DNA of 64,000 bases from Planctomycetota bacterium (lineage in GTDB: Bacteria > Planctomycetota > PUPC01 > DSUN01). The first letter of the stretch is position 1. The number at the start of each line of letters is the position of its first letter. The DNA is taken from contig DAOOIT010000003.1 in NCBI GenBank assembly GCA_035384565.1, positions 150,485 to 214,484 of the forward strand, written 5' to 3'. Below are positions 1 through 8,522 of this stretch, piece after piece. Under the pieces are notes generated by a model. It did no database searches. It saw only the letters and a list, made by a program, of their open reading frames with translations, and was not told the origin of the DNA. A program made the position numbers and the translations under genes.

Positions 1-1146
1 ACGGACTTCGCGGTGCCGCTGTATCTGAAGTGGCGGGGCCATTCGTTCCGCGATATCGGCACGATCTTCACGGTGTCGGCCATCGCGATCTTCTTCCTGC
101 GAATCTATCTGGCGCGCCTGTCGGACCTCATTGGGCGCAAGCTGTTCTACGTGGGCGCGCTGGTGCTCACGAGCCTGTCGTACCTCGGCTTCCCGTTCCT
201 GCACCGCCTCGCGGCGATGGCCGGGCTGAAGACCGCCTCGGACCTGAGCTTCGGGGTCCGCGAGACGATGCACGCGACGGCGCTCTACGAGTCGCGCGCC
301 CACGGCTACGTGCACCTCCAGGGCATGACGCGCGGCACCGAGATGCTGTTCATGGGGGCCGGCACGCTGGCCGCGGGCTTCCTCATCGTGGGGTGCGGGT
401 ACGCGGTGCCGTTCGTGGCGTCGGCGCTCGTGCTGCTGGCGACGACGGCCGTGTTCGCGCGGTGGTTTGTGGAGCCGGCGGACCTCGAGCGCCGGGGGCC
501 GCCGCTCGGCCTGGTCGCGCTCCTCACCACGTCGTTCCCCAGGCCGATTCTCGCGATCACGGCCATGGGCTTCCTGTTCGGCATCTCGATCTCCGCCAGC
601 CACTACTATGTGCCGCCGCTGTTCTTCCAGGCGAAGTTCGGCCTGGACGAGCGGGCGATCGCCTGGATCCAGCTCGTGCACATGCTATCGCACGTGCCCG
701 CCCTCTTCCTGGTGGGCTGGCTGGTGAAGCGGCGCTGGAAGGCCGTGTTCTTCTGGACGCTCCTTGTCGAGGGCATCCTTCTGGGGCTCGTCGGGTGCTT
801 CCGAACGCTGGCGCCGACGCTGGCGTTCTGGTGGACTCACGACCTCATTGGCGCGGGGCTGTGGGCGCCCCTCCAGTGGGGGCTGATCCAGCACTACGCG
901 CGGAAGGAGTCGCGCGGCCTCGACGCGAGCGTGGTGCCCGCCGTGACGGCGCTGGGCTGCATCTTCGGCCCCCTGCTGGCGGGCCATCTGGCCGAGTGGA
1001 CGAGTCTGCCCGCCCTCGGCATCGCGGCCTCGGCCGACGGGCAGGCGGTGAGCTTGCCCATGATCGCCAGCGGCGCTATGATGTCCCTATCGGCTCTGCC
1101 GTTGCTGTTGCTGCCGCCCGACGGGACCCGAGAGGCTTCGCTGTGA
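1..1146 (+). CDS. MFS transporter, N-terminus cut by window edge
   Basis: The reading frame is open from base 1, so the true start lies upstream of the window; the first in-frame GTG at 13 is internal. The visible 380 or so residues are very hydrophobic and contain the loop RLSDLIGRK, matching the cytoplasmic loop-2 signature of the major facilitator superfamily, followed by about ten predicted membrane segments and a central loop near FVEPADLERR. The protein would be an inner-membrane secondary transporter; the substrate cannot be told. The stop codon overlaps the GTG start of the next gene (GTGA), which implies translational coupling. Family level is fairly sure; specificity is unknown. Confidence 0.85.
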   Translation, partial: TDFAVPLYLKWRGHSFRDIGTIFTVSAIAIFFLRIYLARLSDLIGRKLFYVGALVLTSLSYLGFPFLHRLAAMAGLKTASDLSFGVRETMHATALYESRAHGYVHLQGMTRGTEMLFMGAGTLAAGFLIVGCGYAVPFVASALVLLATTAVFARWFVEPADLERRGPPLGLVALLTTSFPRPILAITAMGFLFGISISASHYYVPPLFFQAKFGLDERAIAWIQLVHMLSHVPALFLVGWLVKRRWKAVFFWTLLVEGILLGLVGCFRTLAPTLAFWWTHDLIGAGLWAPLQWGLIQHYARKESRGLDASVVPAVTALGCIFGPLLAGHLAEWTSLPALGIAASADGQAVSLPMIASGAMMSLSALPLLLLPPDGTREASL

Positions 1147-1391
1147 TCTGCGATCGCTGCGGCGAGGACCGCGTGCGCGAGGATGCGTGGCTGCTGGCGT
1201 TTCCCCAGGCCGGCTGGCCGCCGGTGACGTTCGCCCGCCTGTGCCGCGGCTGCCGCCGGCGCACGCGGTGGCTGGCGTTCCACCGGGCGCTCTTCTTCCT
1301 GTGCTGCCTCGCCCTGGTGGCGGCCGTCGCCGGCGCGGGGGTGGGCATGGTCTACCTCGTCCAATGGCTGAGCAAGCTAAGCTCCACGTAG
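1143..1391 (+). CDS. Small zinc-ribbon membrane protein, 82 aa
   Basis: The GTG start overlaps the stop of the upstream transporter by 4 bp. The N-terminus begins with a CxxC (ICDRCGED) and a second CxxC follows near residue 34 (LCRGC), giving a four-cysteine zinc-ribbon-like knuckle. Residues of roughly 50-75 form one hydrophobic helix (FFLCCLALVAAVAGAGVGMV), so the protein is predicted to be anchored in the membrane with the metal site in the cytoplasm. Its last 28 bp overlap the start of miaB in another frame. I do not recognise a named family. The two CxxC pairs and the tight overlaps on both sides argue that it is a real gene rather than a chance frame. Confidence 0.6.
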   Translation: MICDRCGEDRVREDAWLLAFPQAGWPPVTFARLCRGCRRRTRWLAFHRALFFLCCLALVAAVAGAGVGMVYLVQWLSKLSST

Positions 1392-2683
1392 TCACCTTCG
1401 GCTGCCAGATGAACAAGCTCGACAGCGAGGTCGTGGCCGGCCACCTCGTCGAAGCCGGCTACGCGCTCACCGAGTCCAGCCGCGAGGCCGACGTGGTGCT
1501 CCTCAACACGTGCAGCGTACGCCAGCACGCCGAGGACAAGGTCTGGTCGCTCCTCGGCACGCTGCGGGCGCGCAAGCAGCGGCGGCCCGACTTGGTGCTG
1601 GGCGTCATCGGCTGCATGGCCCAGAAGGAGCGCGAGGCGATCCTCCAGCGCATGCCGCACGTGGACCTCGTGTGCGGCCCGATGGAGCTGGACCGCCTGC
1701 CCGAGCTGGTGGCCGAGGTGCGCCAGCGGCGCGAGCGCGTGGTCGCCGTGGGCGAGGGCCACGTGGGGCGCGTGCCGCGCGGCGTCACCCGGCGCCCGAA
1801 CCGCTTCCAGGCGTTTGTCGCCGTCATGCGCGGCTGCGACAACTTCTGCGCCTACTGCGTGGTGCCGTACGTGCGCGGCCGCGAGGAGAGCCGGCCCGTT
1901 GCGGAGGTCGTCGCCGAGGTCGAGGCCCTCGTCGCCGACGGCGTCAAGGAGGTCACCCTCCTCGGCCAGAACGTCAATTCCTACGGCGCCACGCTCGGCG
2001 ACGGCACCACGCTCGCCCGGCTGCTGGAGCGGCTCGACCGTGTCCCGGGCCTCGAGCGCCTGCGCTTCGTTACGTCGCACCCCAAGGACGCCAGCGACGC
2101 GCTGTTCCGCGCGATGGCCGACCTGCCCAGCGTGTGCCCCTACCTGCACCTGCCGGCCCAGAGCGGCTCGAACCGCGTGCTGCGCGACATGAACCGCGGC
2201 TACACGCGCGAGCACTACCTCGAGCGCATCGCCCGCGTGCGCGCGCTCGTGCCCGGCATCGAGGTGGCCAGCGACTTCATCGTCGGCTTCCCCGGCGAGA
2301 CCGAGGCCGAGTTCGAGGAGACCGTGGACCTCGTGCAGCGGGCCGACTTCCAGAATTGCTTCGTCTTCAAGTACTCGCCGCGGGCAGGCACGCGGGCGGC
2401 CGAGATGGCCGACGACGTGCCGTGGGACGTGAAGCAGGACCGCAACCGCCGCCTGCTGGCCGTGCAGAAAGCCGTCATGCGCCGGCGCCACGCGGCCCTG
2501 GTCGGCCGCGCGCTCGAGGTGCTGGTCGAGGGCACGAGCAAGCGCGATGCAAGCAAGCTCACCGGCCGCACGCGGGCCAACCACATCGTGGCCTTCGCGG
2601 GCGACCCGCGGCTCGAGGGCCATACGGTGAGCGTGGAGATCACCGGCTTCACCCCCCTCACGCTCTTCGGGAGAATGCGGTGA
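1364..2683 (+). CDS. miaB: MiaB, tRNA-2-methylthio-N6-isopentenyladenosine synthase
   Basis: MiaB is a radical-SAM enzyme that adds a methylthio group to isopentenyl-adenosine at position 37 of tRNAs. The 439-residue product has the UPF0004 domain with the auxiliary-cluster cysteines C14 (TFGCQMNK), C50 (LNTCSVR) and C84 (IGCMAQ). The radical-SAM motif is C158, C162 and C165 in RGCDNFCAYC, followed by VPYVRGREESRP, which is typical of MiaB rather than RimO or MtaB. A TRAM-like RNA-binding domain occupies the C-terminus. I chose the ATG at 1364 because homology begins directly after it, although it overlaps the zinc-ribbon gene by 28 bp. The stop overlaps the next start (GTGA). Length agrees with the family (about 440-475 residues). 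Confidence 0.95.
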   Translation: MAEQAKLHVVTFGCQMNKLDSEVVAGHLVEAGYALTESSREADVVLLNTCSVRQHAEDKVWSLLGTLRARKQRRPDLVLGVIGCMAQKEREAILQRMPHVDLVCGPMELDRLPELVAEVRQRRERVVAVGEGHVGRVPRGVTRRPNRFQAFVAVMRGCDNFCAYCVVPYVRGREESRPVAEVVAEVEALVADGVKEVTLLGQNVNSYGATLGDGTTLARLLERLDRVPGLERLRFVTSHPKDASDALFRAMADLPSVCPYLHLPAQSGSNRVLRDMNRGYTREHYLERIARVRALVPGIEVASDFIVGFPGETEAEFEETVDLVQRADFQNCFVFKYSPRAGTRAAEMADDVPWDVKQDRNRRLLAVQKAVMRRRHAALVGRALEVLVEGTSKRDASKLTGRTRANHIVAFAGDPRLEGHTVSVEITGFTPLTLFGRMR

Positions 2684-4356
2684 CCGCCATCGCGGCGTTC
2701 CGGGGCCGGCTCGCCGCCTCCTTGCGGTCGGACGAGCGGCGGCACGTGGGCCGCTGGGCCGTGGCCCTCGCCGCGCTCGCCCTCCTCGTCTACGTGGGCA
2801 ACCGGCGCACGATCGGCTCGGGCGACACGGTTCCCGCCCGCTTCCTGCCCCACACGATCCTGCACGAGGGCGACCTCGATTTCAACGAGTTCCCCGAGTT
2901 GTATGGCGCGGGCCGGCCGTACTTTCTGCGCAGGATCGGCGACTCCTACCTCTCGTCCTATCCCCCCGTGGCGGGCTTTCTGGCGCTGCCGGTGCACGCC
3001 GCGGCGCACCTGTTCCCCGGCGCCGACACGCCGCTGGGCCTGGAGAGGCAGGAGAAGATCGCGGCGGCCCTGATCGCCGCCGCGTCGGTGGCCGTGGTGT
3101 TCCTGGCCGCGCGCGCGGCGGCCAGCGGCCCGGCGGCGCTGCTGGTGGCCCTGGTCTACGCCTTGTGCACGAGCACGCTGAGCACGAGCAGCCAGGCCCT
3201 TTGGCAGCACGGCCCCAGCGAGCTGTTCCTTGCCCTCGCCGCCTTCGTGCTCCTCCGCAGGCAGCAAGGCGGGCCGCTGTGGGCCGCCGGCGCGAGTCTC
3301 GGCCTCGCCACGCTCGCGCGGCCCACGAATGCCATCGCCGTCGTCGTGCTGGGCCTCTACGTGCTCCTGCGTCGCCGACGCCAACTCGTGCCCTTCGTGC
3401 TCGGGGGGCTTCCCTGCCTGGCGCTCGGGCTGTGGTACGTCGCAGCGTACGGCAGCCCCTTTGGCGCGTACGACTACCTCGCGCGCCAATGGGCATGGTC
3501 CGGGTCGCTCGGTTGGGGGCTGGCGGGGCACCTGGCGAGCCCCAGCCGCGGGCTGCTTGTCTTCTCGCCCGTGCTGGTGTTCGCGGCGCACGGCTTCTGG
3601 CGCAAGGTGGTGCGCGAACGCGACCCGCTGTTTGCGGGCATGGCCGCCTTCTGCGCGGCGCACCTGCTCGTCCTGTCGAGGTTCACCCACTGGTGGGGCG
3701 GGCATTCGCTGGGGCCGAGGCTGCTCACCGACATCCTGCCGTTCCTCGTCCTCTTCCTCGCGCCCACGGCCGAGCGGGTAGTCGCGGAACGGCGCCGCTG
3801 GCTCCGGTTGGCCTTCGGGGCGCTGGCCGCCGTGTCGTTCGTCCTCCATGGCGCCGCCGTCTACGACAAGGCCGCGAGCGCGTGGAACACTTCGCCCGAC
3901 GTGGACCGCTATCCCGCGCGGCTGTGGCACTGGTGGGATAGCCAGGCCCTCGCCGCGTTCCGCAGGCGCCCGCTGGCCATTCCCTTCGAGTCGCTCGGTG
4001 CGAATGTGGGCGTGCCCGAGGGCGACCCCGGCTCGACCTATGGCTGGTGTCTGCGGCTTGACGCGGCGCCCGCGGCCCTGTCGTTCCAGGCCGATGTGCG
4101 CTCGCTGGCCTACGAGCTGTCATTCCGCGCCCGGGCGGCGCCGGGGGCGGACGGCGAGCTGGTCGTCACGCTGCCCGACGGCGAGGTGCTCGCGCGAATG
4201 CCCCTGCCACGCGGCGCGGCCGGATTCGTCACGCAGCGGGCCGTCTTCCGCGTGCCCGGCGACGCGCGCCGCACGGCGGTGCGCGGCACCGTCACCTCGC
4301 GTGGCGGGGCGCCGGTGTGGCTGGACCACGTGGCGTTCCGCGAGCGCGGGCCGTAG
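2680..4356 (+). CDS. Polytopic glycosyltransferase-like (GT-C/GT39-like) membrane protein
   Basis: The 558-residue product starts at a GTG that overlaps the miaB stop. After a first membrane helix (residues of about 27-42) comes a lumenal loop with HEGDLDFNEFPEL and YLSSYPP, which resembles the acidic first loop of GT-C glycosyltransferases such as dolichyl-phosphate-mannose transferases and ArnT. About eight more helices follow, then a soluble C-terminal domain of some 150 residues with beta-sandwich character (SLAYELSFRARAAPGADGE). By family it would move a sugar from a lipid-linked donor in the inner membrane. The assignment rests on topology and loop character only, so it could also be an unrelated polytopic protein. 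It ends the four-gene overlapping run. Confidence 0.6.
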   Translation: MTAIAAFRGRLAASLRSDERRHVGRWAVALAALALLVYVGNRRTIGSGDTVPARFLPHTILHEGDLDFNEFPELYGAGRPYFLRRIGDSYLSSYPPVAGFLALPVHAAAHLFPGADTPLGLERQEKIAAALIAAASVAVVFLAARAAASGPAALLVALVYALCTSTLSTSSQALWQHGPSELFLALAAFVLLRRQQGGPLWAAGASLGLATLARPTNAIAVVVLGLYVLLRRRRQLVPFVLGGLPCLALGLWYVAAYGSPFGAYDYLARQWAWSGSLGWGLAGHLASPSRGLLVFSPVLVFAAHGFWRKVVRERDPLFAGMAAFCAAHLLVLSRFTHWWGGHSLGPRLLTDILPFLVLFLAPTAERVVAERRRWLRLAFGALAAVSFVLHGAAVYDKAASAWNTSPDVDRYPARLWHWWDSQALAAFRRRPLAIPFESLGANVGVPEGDPGSTYGWCLRLDAAPAALSFQADVRSLAYELSFRARAAPGADGELVVTLPDGEVLARMPLPRGAAGFVTQRAVFRVPGDARRTAVRGTVTSRGGAPVWLDHVAFRERGP

Positions 4357-4365
4357 GGCCGCGCC

Positions 4366-5136
4366 TCAGGGCCTGAGCGCCTGGCGTATCTCGCCGAGCG
4401 TCGCCTGCGCCATCATCTTCAGGAACGCCCCGTCCGCGCCCGCGATGATCACGCGCGCACCTTCGGCCAGCCAACGCCTGGCGTAGGGCGCGCCCGAGGT
4501 GATGACGCCGAATGCCTTGCCCGCCACATCCGCCGCCTGTCGCACGCGGCGAACGCCTGCCATGAACTTCTCACACTCCCAGTCGAGCGGCACGCCCAGG
4601 TTGATGCTGAAGTCGGCCGGGCCGATCATCAAGGCGTCCACGCCGTCCACGCGGGCAATCGCTTCCGCGTTGTCGAGGGCCTCCTGCGTCTCGATCTGGC
4701 ACAGGACCAGGATATTTTCCTCTGCGTGGCGGAAGTAGTCGTTCTGGTCGGTGGCGAAGCGGATGGCGCGGCGCGGCCCCCAGCCGCGATTGCCCCGCGG
4801 CGGGTAGCGGGTGGAAGCGACGGCGGCCCGGGCCTGCTCGACGTTGTTGACCCAGGGGAAGACGATCCCCTCGGCACCAACGTCGAGCACCTGCTTCACG
4901 CGGACGAAGTCGTTCCAGAGCACGCGGACGACGCCCGTGGCCGCGGTGTCCTTGAGCGCCATCATGTGCGCCTGGATGCCCGTGGCTGTCTGGGGCGCGT
5001 GCTCGGTGTCTACCACCACGAAGTCGAACCCCACGTCGGCCATGATCTCCGTCGTCGTGGGGTCCTCCGACACCACCCAGCCGCCAATGGCCACCTTGCC
5101 CTCTCGCAACAGGCGCTTCGTGCGATTCTCACGCAT
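4366..5136 (-). CDS. HpcH/HpaI-family aldolase (2-keto-3-deoxy sugar acid aldolase type)
   Basis: The 256-residue product matches class II, metal-dependent HpcH/HpaI aldolases throughout. It has DTEHAP in the first third, the conserved GAEGIVFPWV strand, RYPPRGNRGWGPRRA, the metal ligands in QIETQEAL and IGPADFSINLG, and a C-terminal GADGAFL. Known members cleave 2-keto-3-deoxy-L-rhamnonate, 2-keto-3-deoxyglucarate or 4-hydroxy-2-oxoheptanedioate to pyruvate or tartronate semialdehyde plus an aldehyde. Neighbouring sugar-related genes (a GH51-like hydrolase upstream, uxaC nearby) favour a sugar-acid substrate, but that is inference. The ATG is preceded by GGAGGAG at a good distance. The gene lies downstream of the hydrolase, separated by a heptad inverted-repeat element. 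Confidence 0.85.
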   Translation of the reverse strand: MRENRTKRLLREGKVAIGGWVVSEDPTTTEIMADVGFDFVVVDTEHAPQTATGIQAHMMALKDTAATGVVRVLWNDFVRVKQVLDVGAEGIVFPWVNNVEQARAAVASTRYPPRGNRGWGPRRAIRFATDQNDYFRHAEENILVLCQIETQEALDNAEAIARVDGVDALMIGPADFSINLGVPLDWECEKFMAGVRRVRQAADVAGKAFGVITSGAPYARRWLAEGARVIIAGADGAFLKMMAQATLGEIRQALRP

Positions 5137-5147
5137 TTTCTCTCCTC

Positions 5148-5248
5148 CGTGAATCCGTAATGCGTAATCCGTAATCCGTAACCAGAAAGAACAGAACCAA
5201 CCTTCCCTTCCTCTCTGGTTACGGACTACGAATTACGGATCACGGACT
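5148..5248. repeat. Heptad inverted-repeat element 1 (CCGTAAT type)
   Basis: The left arm (5148-5183) is five 7-bp units of the CCGTAAT type ending in CCGTAACCAGA. The right arm (about 5214-5247) is the inverse, read on + as units GGTTACG, GACTACG, AATTACG and GATCACG. The arms can pair over about 30 nt around a loop of some 30 nt rich in A and C. The element fills the gap between the hydrolase and the aldolase; the hydrolase stop codon (5240-5242) lies inside the right arm, and the aldolase ribosome-binding site directly follows the left arm on the minus strand. The units closely match those at 7225-7364. Confidence 0.85.
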
Positions 5249-7309
5249 GACTCTTCCCCTCAACTCCACTGCTGTCAACGAGCACGGCGCGAGTCGGAGC
5301 GACACCTTGCCGCCTTCCGCCGTGGCCGCCTGCTCTCGAACGGTGACGCTGAGCGGCTCTCTCTCGTTCGTCGCGTCGCAGCCTGGGCCTGCGAGCGCCC
5401 AGGCCCGCGCCTCGGCAATGGGGAAGCCCACGGCCTCGATGGCGCACGGCACAGGCTCCCGAAGGCTCTTGTTGACGATCATCAGGAAGAGCGTCTTGCC
5501 GTCGCGGCTCTTGCTCGCGTTGACGGTGAGAAGCGGCGCGGCGCCGAAGCTCTTGGGGCGGAACTTCTGGACCTGCACCCCGCGATACCACGCCTTGCCC
5601 TTCACTGCGCCAGGGCCGCTGATACGGCGGCAGATGACCTGAAGGTCCTTCGCGTCGGCCAGTGTCACGTAGTCCAACTCGATCTTAGTCCAGTCGCTCG
5701 TGCCGACGACCGAGGGGGAGCAGGCGGCGGAGTGGGTGGCGAGCCAGCCGCGCCCGTCGCCGAGCTGGAAGCCGGCGCCGCTGCCGGTCGTCAGCCCCTC
5801 GGTCTTCACCCAGCCTGTGAGCCGGTAGCCCGCGAGCGGCTCGGCTGGCATCGTCTTCTGCGCGTGGTAGTAATTCACGTCCTGGCTGCCGTCGAACTCC
5901 ACGGCTACGACCCCATCCTCAATCTTGTGCGCGGCGCCCTTGACGGGCGAGAGCGCCCAGTCCTGCTTCGGCAACAGGTCGTCGGGGAAGAGCTGAAAGG
6001 GGCCCGGCTGCCCGTGGCCGTGGCGGGGCAGGACTCCGAAGCCACCATCGGACTCGAAGCGGCCACAGGCCACGTCGGCCTCGATGAGCACGTCGCCGAA
6101 ATGCTCGTGGTAAAGCTGGAAGACGTAGTAGTTGGGGCGCTTTACGTAGGGCGGCTTGTAACCCTTCACGGAGCCCCAGTATTCGTTGGCGAACTGCCAG
6201 TGGTTGGCTAGGGCGATGCGGTGCTCGGGCTGCATCAGGACCCGGAGCACCTCGGCGTTGACGAGCGCGTTGCCCAGGCAGTGGCGGTAGGGCGTGGGCC
6301 TCTCCTGGACGAAGCTGCCGTTGAACTCGGTGATGGCCAGCGGCACGTCGTCGCGGCCGGTCAGCTCGCGGATGAGGGCGTTGAGCTGGCGGTAGAGGTC
6401 GGCGATCTGCGCGTCGGCGGCAAGGGCGATGGTGAACAATTCCTCGGCCGGCGGCTTGCCGTCGTTGGCGTCGTAGCCGGGCACGTAGCAGTGGTGGATG
6501 GCGAAATCCAGCTCCTTCGCGGTGACTTTGAGCACCTCGCGGGTCCAGGGGCCGACCTGCCCGTCGCTGGTGTTCTCCAGGACTGCGCCGAGCTTGATGC
6601 GGGGGTCCACGCCGCGCATCGCGCGGCGGGTAGCAAGGAAGCGGCCGGCGTATTCCTTTGGCGTGAACTTGCCACCCTTGTGGTCGCCGTGGTCGGATTC
6701 GTTTCCGAACTCGAACCAGACCACGCCCCAGGGGGCCGGGTGGCCGTCGGCGGCGCGCACCGCCGCCCAGTCGCGTCCGCCGTTGGGGTTCTTGCCGTCG
6801 TTGGGCGAATTGAGGTATTCCACGATGTCGGCAGCGTCCTCGGGTGTGATGACGAAGTCGCCGAGGGTGATGACGGCGACGGCCCCGATGTCGGCGCAGT
6901 TCCGCATGAACTCGGGGAGGCCGAACTTCTGGTTGGGGCGTTCGGCGAGGGGGCCAACTGTCTTTTTCCATTCGAAGCGGTGGGCCTCGCAGCCGCCGGG
7001 CCAGCGCGAGCAGCTCAAGCCGCAGGCCTTCGCCAGCGCCACCATCTCGGGCACCGAGGCCCGCGCATCGGGATTCCAGATTCCAGATCCCAGATTACAG
7101 TACTCGTTACGGCCATTGGCGTAGCCGAGCATGTTGTTGCCGAGGACCAAGCGATTGACAGGCCCAACGGCCTTCTGTGGGTGGATGAGGATGGTAGCGG
7201 GTTCGGAGGCAAGGGCGCAAGAATGCGTAATCCGTAATCCGTAATCCGTAACCAGACAAAGACAAAGCAACAGGAGCACACGCGAATTCGCAGGCAGCAG
7301 CCTTCTCAT
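5240..7309 (-). CDS. Secreted alpha-L-arabinofuranosidase-like glycoside hydrolase (GH51-like)
   Basis: The 689-residue product has an N-terminal signal peptide (MRRLLPANSRVLLLLCLCLV). Its clan GH-A barrel includes SRWPGGCEAHRFEW near residue 101, the probable acid/base Glu204 in WFEFGNES and the probable nucleophile Glu328 in LAITEFNG. A C-terminal beta-sandwich of about 250 residues follows, as in GH51 enzymes. The family releases terminal arabinofuranose from plant polysaccharides; the substrate here is unproven. Odd feature: residues 21-30 (TDYGLRITHS) are encoded by the heptad repeat at 7225-7252, so repeat DNA has become part of the signal peptide, and the stop codon also lies in a heptad element. 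It sits between the UroD-like gene and the aldolase in one co-directional group. Confidence 0.75.
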   Translation of the reverse strand: MRRLLPANSRVLLLLCLCLVTDYGLRITHSCALASEPATILIHPQKAVGPVNRLVLGNNMLGYANGRNEYCNLGSGIWNPDARASVPEMVALAKACGLSCSRWPGGCEAHRFEWKKTVGPLAERPNQKFGLPEFMRNCADIGAVAVITLGDFVITPEDAADIVEYLNSPNDGKNPNGGRDWAAVRAADGHPAPWGVVWFEFGNESDHGDHKGGKFTPKEYAGRFLATRRAMRGVDPRIKLGAVLENTSDGQVGPWTREVLKVTAKELDFAIHHCYVPGYDANDGKPPAEELFTIALAADAQIADLYRQLNALIRELTGRDDVPLAITEFNGSFVQERPTPYRHCLGNALVNAEVLRVLMQPEHRIALANHWQFANEYWGSVKGYKPPYVKRPNYYVFQLYHEHFGDVLIEADVACGRFESDGGFGVLPRHGHGQPGPFQLFPDDLLPKQDWALSPVKGAAHKIEDGVVAVEFDGSQDVNYYHAQKTMPAEPLAGYRLTGWVKTEGLTTGSGAGFQLGDGRGWLATHSAACSPSVVGTSDWTKIELDYVTLADAKDLQVICRRISGPGAVKGKAWYRGVQVQKFRPKSFGAAPLLTVNASKSRDGKTLFLMIVNKSLREPVPCAIEAVGFPIAEARAWALAGPGCDATNEREPLSVTVREQAATAEGGKVSLRLAPCSLTAVELRGRVSP

Positions 7310-7364
7310 TGGAGTCCGCCTCTTTTGGTCTTCTCTGGTTACGGATTACGAATTACGGATTACC
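7225..7364. repeat. Heptad inverted-repeat element 2, overlapping a signal-peptide coding region
   Basis: The left arm (7225-7255) is four units of the CCGTAAT type ending in CCGTAACCAGA. The right arm (7334-7364) is TCTGGTTACG followed by units GATTACG, AATTACG and GATTACC. The roughly 80-nt loop holds the start codon (7309) and the first 18 or so codons of the GH51-like gene on the minus strand. The left arm is translated as part of that gene, and the right arm ends at the stop codon of the UroD-like gene (7360-7362). Arms match element 1 nearly base for base, while the loops differ. Confidence 0.85.
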
Positions 7365-8445
7365 CTACGATCCTTCGCTTCATCTCTTTCGCATAGTGCA
7401 GGTAGTTGTGCCACGACACGTCGTCTGGAATGCCGTGGTCGAGTTCGGGGATGTAGCGGCCCTTGAGCACGGCGGGCCACACGCGGTCAAGCTCGGCGTC
7501 AATCGCCTTGGGGTCTTTGGCCAGGGCGCGCTTGTCTATGCCGCCCATCATGCCGAGGGTGGGGAAGCGGTCGCGGAAGAAATTCACGTCGCAGCCCGCC
7601 GCGACCTCGAACGGCCACAGGTAGTTCACCCCCGCCTCCATCATCGGCTCGACGATGAGCAGCGGCTGGCCATCGGTGTCCACCGAGATGATGGGGATGC
7701 CGTGTGCGTCGGCGAATGCCTTGATGCGGCGGTAGCACGGCCCCATGAACTCGCGCCAGTGGGCGGGCGAGATGAGCGGCCCCTGGCGCCCGCACATGTC
7801 CTCCCAGATGTGAATCACGTCCACCCGCACCCCCGCGTCGCAGACCGCGCCGAAGACGGCGAGGTAGACGTCGGTCATGTGGTTCATGATGTCGCGCACG
7901 AGGTCGGGCTCGGTGTGGAAGGCGATCAGCCCCTCCTCGTCGCCGAGGAGCCAGCGGACCGAGCCGAAGATACCCACGTCGGGGAAGCTGCCGAGCTGGA
8001 TCGGATAGCCCTTCTCCATCCACTCCCCGCACCGCTGTCGCCAGTCGCCCGCCAGGCGGTCTGGGTGGCGTGGGTCGAGGTGTTCGGCCTTGTAGCGCTC
8101 CCACTCGTCGCGGCCCGCGACGGGGAACTTGAGGAACTGGCACATTGATTCGCCGCGCTTATAGTCGCGGCGCACGATGCCCCAGTGGTCCACGTGGACC
8201 TTGTAGCTATCGTCCTCGGAGAGCACCTTTCGCTCGAACTGCGGGCACGGCCCGTAGTTCACGGGCACGACGCAGGGCGGGACGTCGGGCTTCATGAAGC
8301 TGCGGTGGTCCTTGACCTCGGCTGGCTTCCCCTCCCGCTCCCATCGTTGCCACGTCCTGCCCCACCCACCCCAGAACAGCCAGAACGGCACGCGGTCAAT
8401 CGGCTTGCCCAAAATGCAATTCACAAACCGCTCTCGGTCGGTCAT
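7360..8445 (-). CDS. Uroporphyrinogen decarboxylase-like (URO-D fold) protein, probable corrinoid-type methyltransferase
   Basis: The 361-residue product follows the URO-D/methyltransferase fold. It opens with TDRERFVNCILGKPIDRVPFW, the usual beginning of this family in PVC bacteria. Mid-protein it has HIWEDMCGRQGPLISPAHWREF, with a Cys in the position where related MtaA/CmuA-type methyltransferases bind zinc, and it ends with SVDTDGQPLLIVEPMMEAGVNYLWPFEV and PTLGMMGGIDKRAL. True HemE lacks these features and is more compact, so a haem role is unlikely. Its relatives cluster with carbohydrate and methyl-group genes, but none of the reactions in this subfamily is certain to me. The start has AAGGAGAAAAGC before the ATG and a sigma-70 promoter upstream. 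Confidence 0.7.
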   Translation of the reverse strand: MTDRERFVNCILGKPIDRVPFWLFWGGWGRTWQRWEREGKPAEVKDHRSFMKPDVPPCVVPVNYGPCPQFERKVLSEDDSYKVHVDHWGIVRRDYKRGESMCQFLKFPVAGRDEWERYKAEHLDPRHPDRLAGDWRQRCGEWMEKGYPIQLGSFPDVGIFGSVRWLLGDEEGLIAFHTEPDLVRDIMNHMTDVYLAVFGAVCDAGVRVDVIHIWEDMCGRQGPLISPAHWREFMGPCYRRIKAFADAHGIPIISVDTDGQPLLIVEPMMEAGVNYLWPFEVAAGCDVNFFRDRFPTLGMMGGIDKRALAKDPKAIDAELDRVWPAVLKGRYIPELDHGIPDDVSWHNYLHYAKEMKRRIVG

Positions 8446-8474
8446 GCTTTTCTCCTTGATGCGGCGCCCTGGCT

Positions 8475-8503
8475 ATTGTACGCGTCCTCTCAGGGTGCGG
8501 CAA
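8475..8503 (-). promoter_or_regulatory. Sigma-70-like promoter for the UroD-like/GH51-like/aldolase genes
   Basis: On the minus strand the boxes are TTGCCG (8503-8498) and TACAAT (8480-8475) with exactly 17 bp between them, about 30 bp from the UroD-like start. The -35 box lies within an 8-bp palindromic arm (CGGCAAGC) mirrored by the uxaC promoter. Confidence 0.6.
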
Positions 8504-8522
8504 GCACTTCTAGCGTCCCGGC

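Noticed and set aside
1510..2679. Possible N-terminal extension of the glycosyltransferase-like protein through the miaB region
   Set aside because: The sequence before 2680 is Arg/Ala/Pro-rich noise in the +1 frame of miaB; the GTG at 2680 overlapping the miaB stop is the natural start.
7360..8445. Calling the URO-D-fold gene hemE
   Set aside because: The sequence belongs to the methyltransferase-like side of the family and lies among sugar genes; no other haem genes are near.
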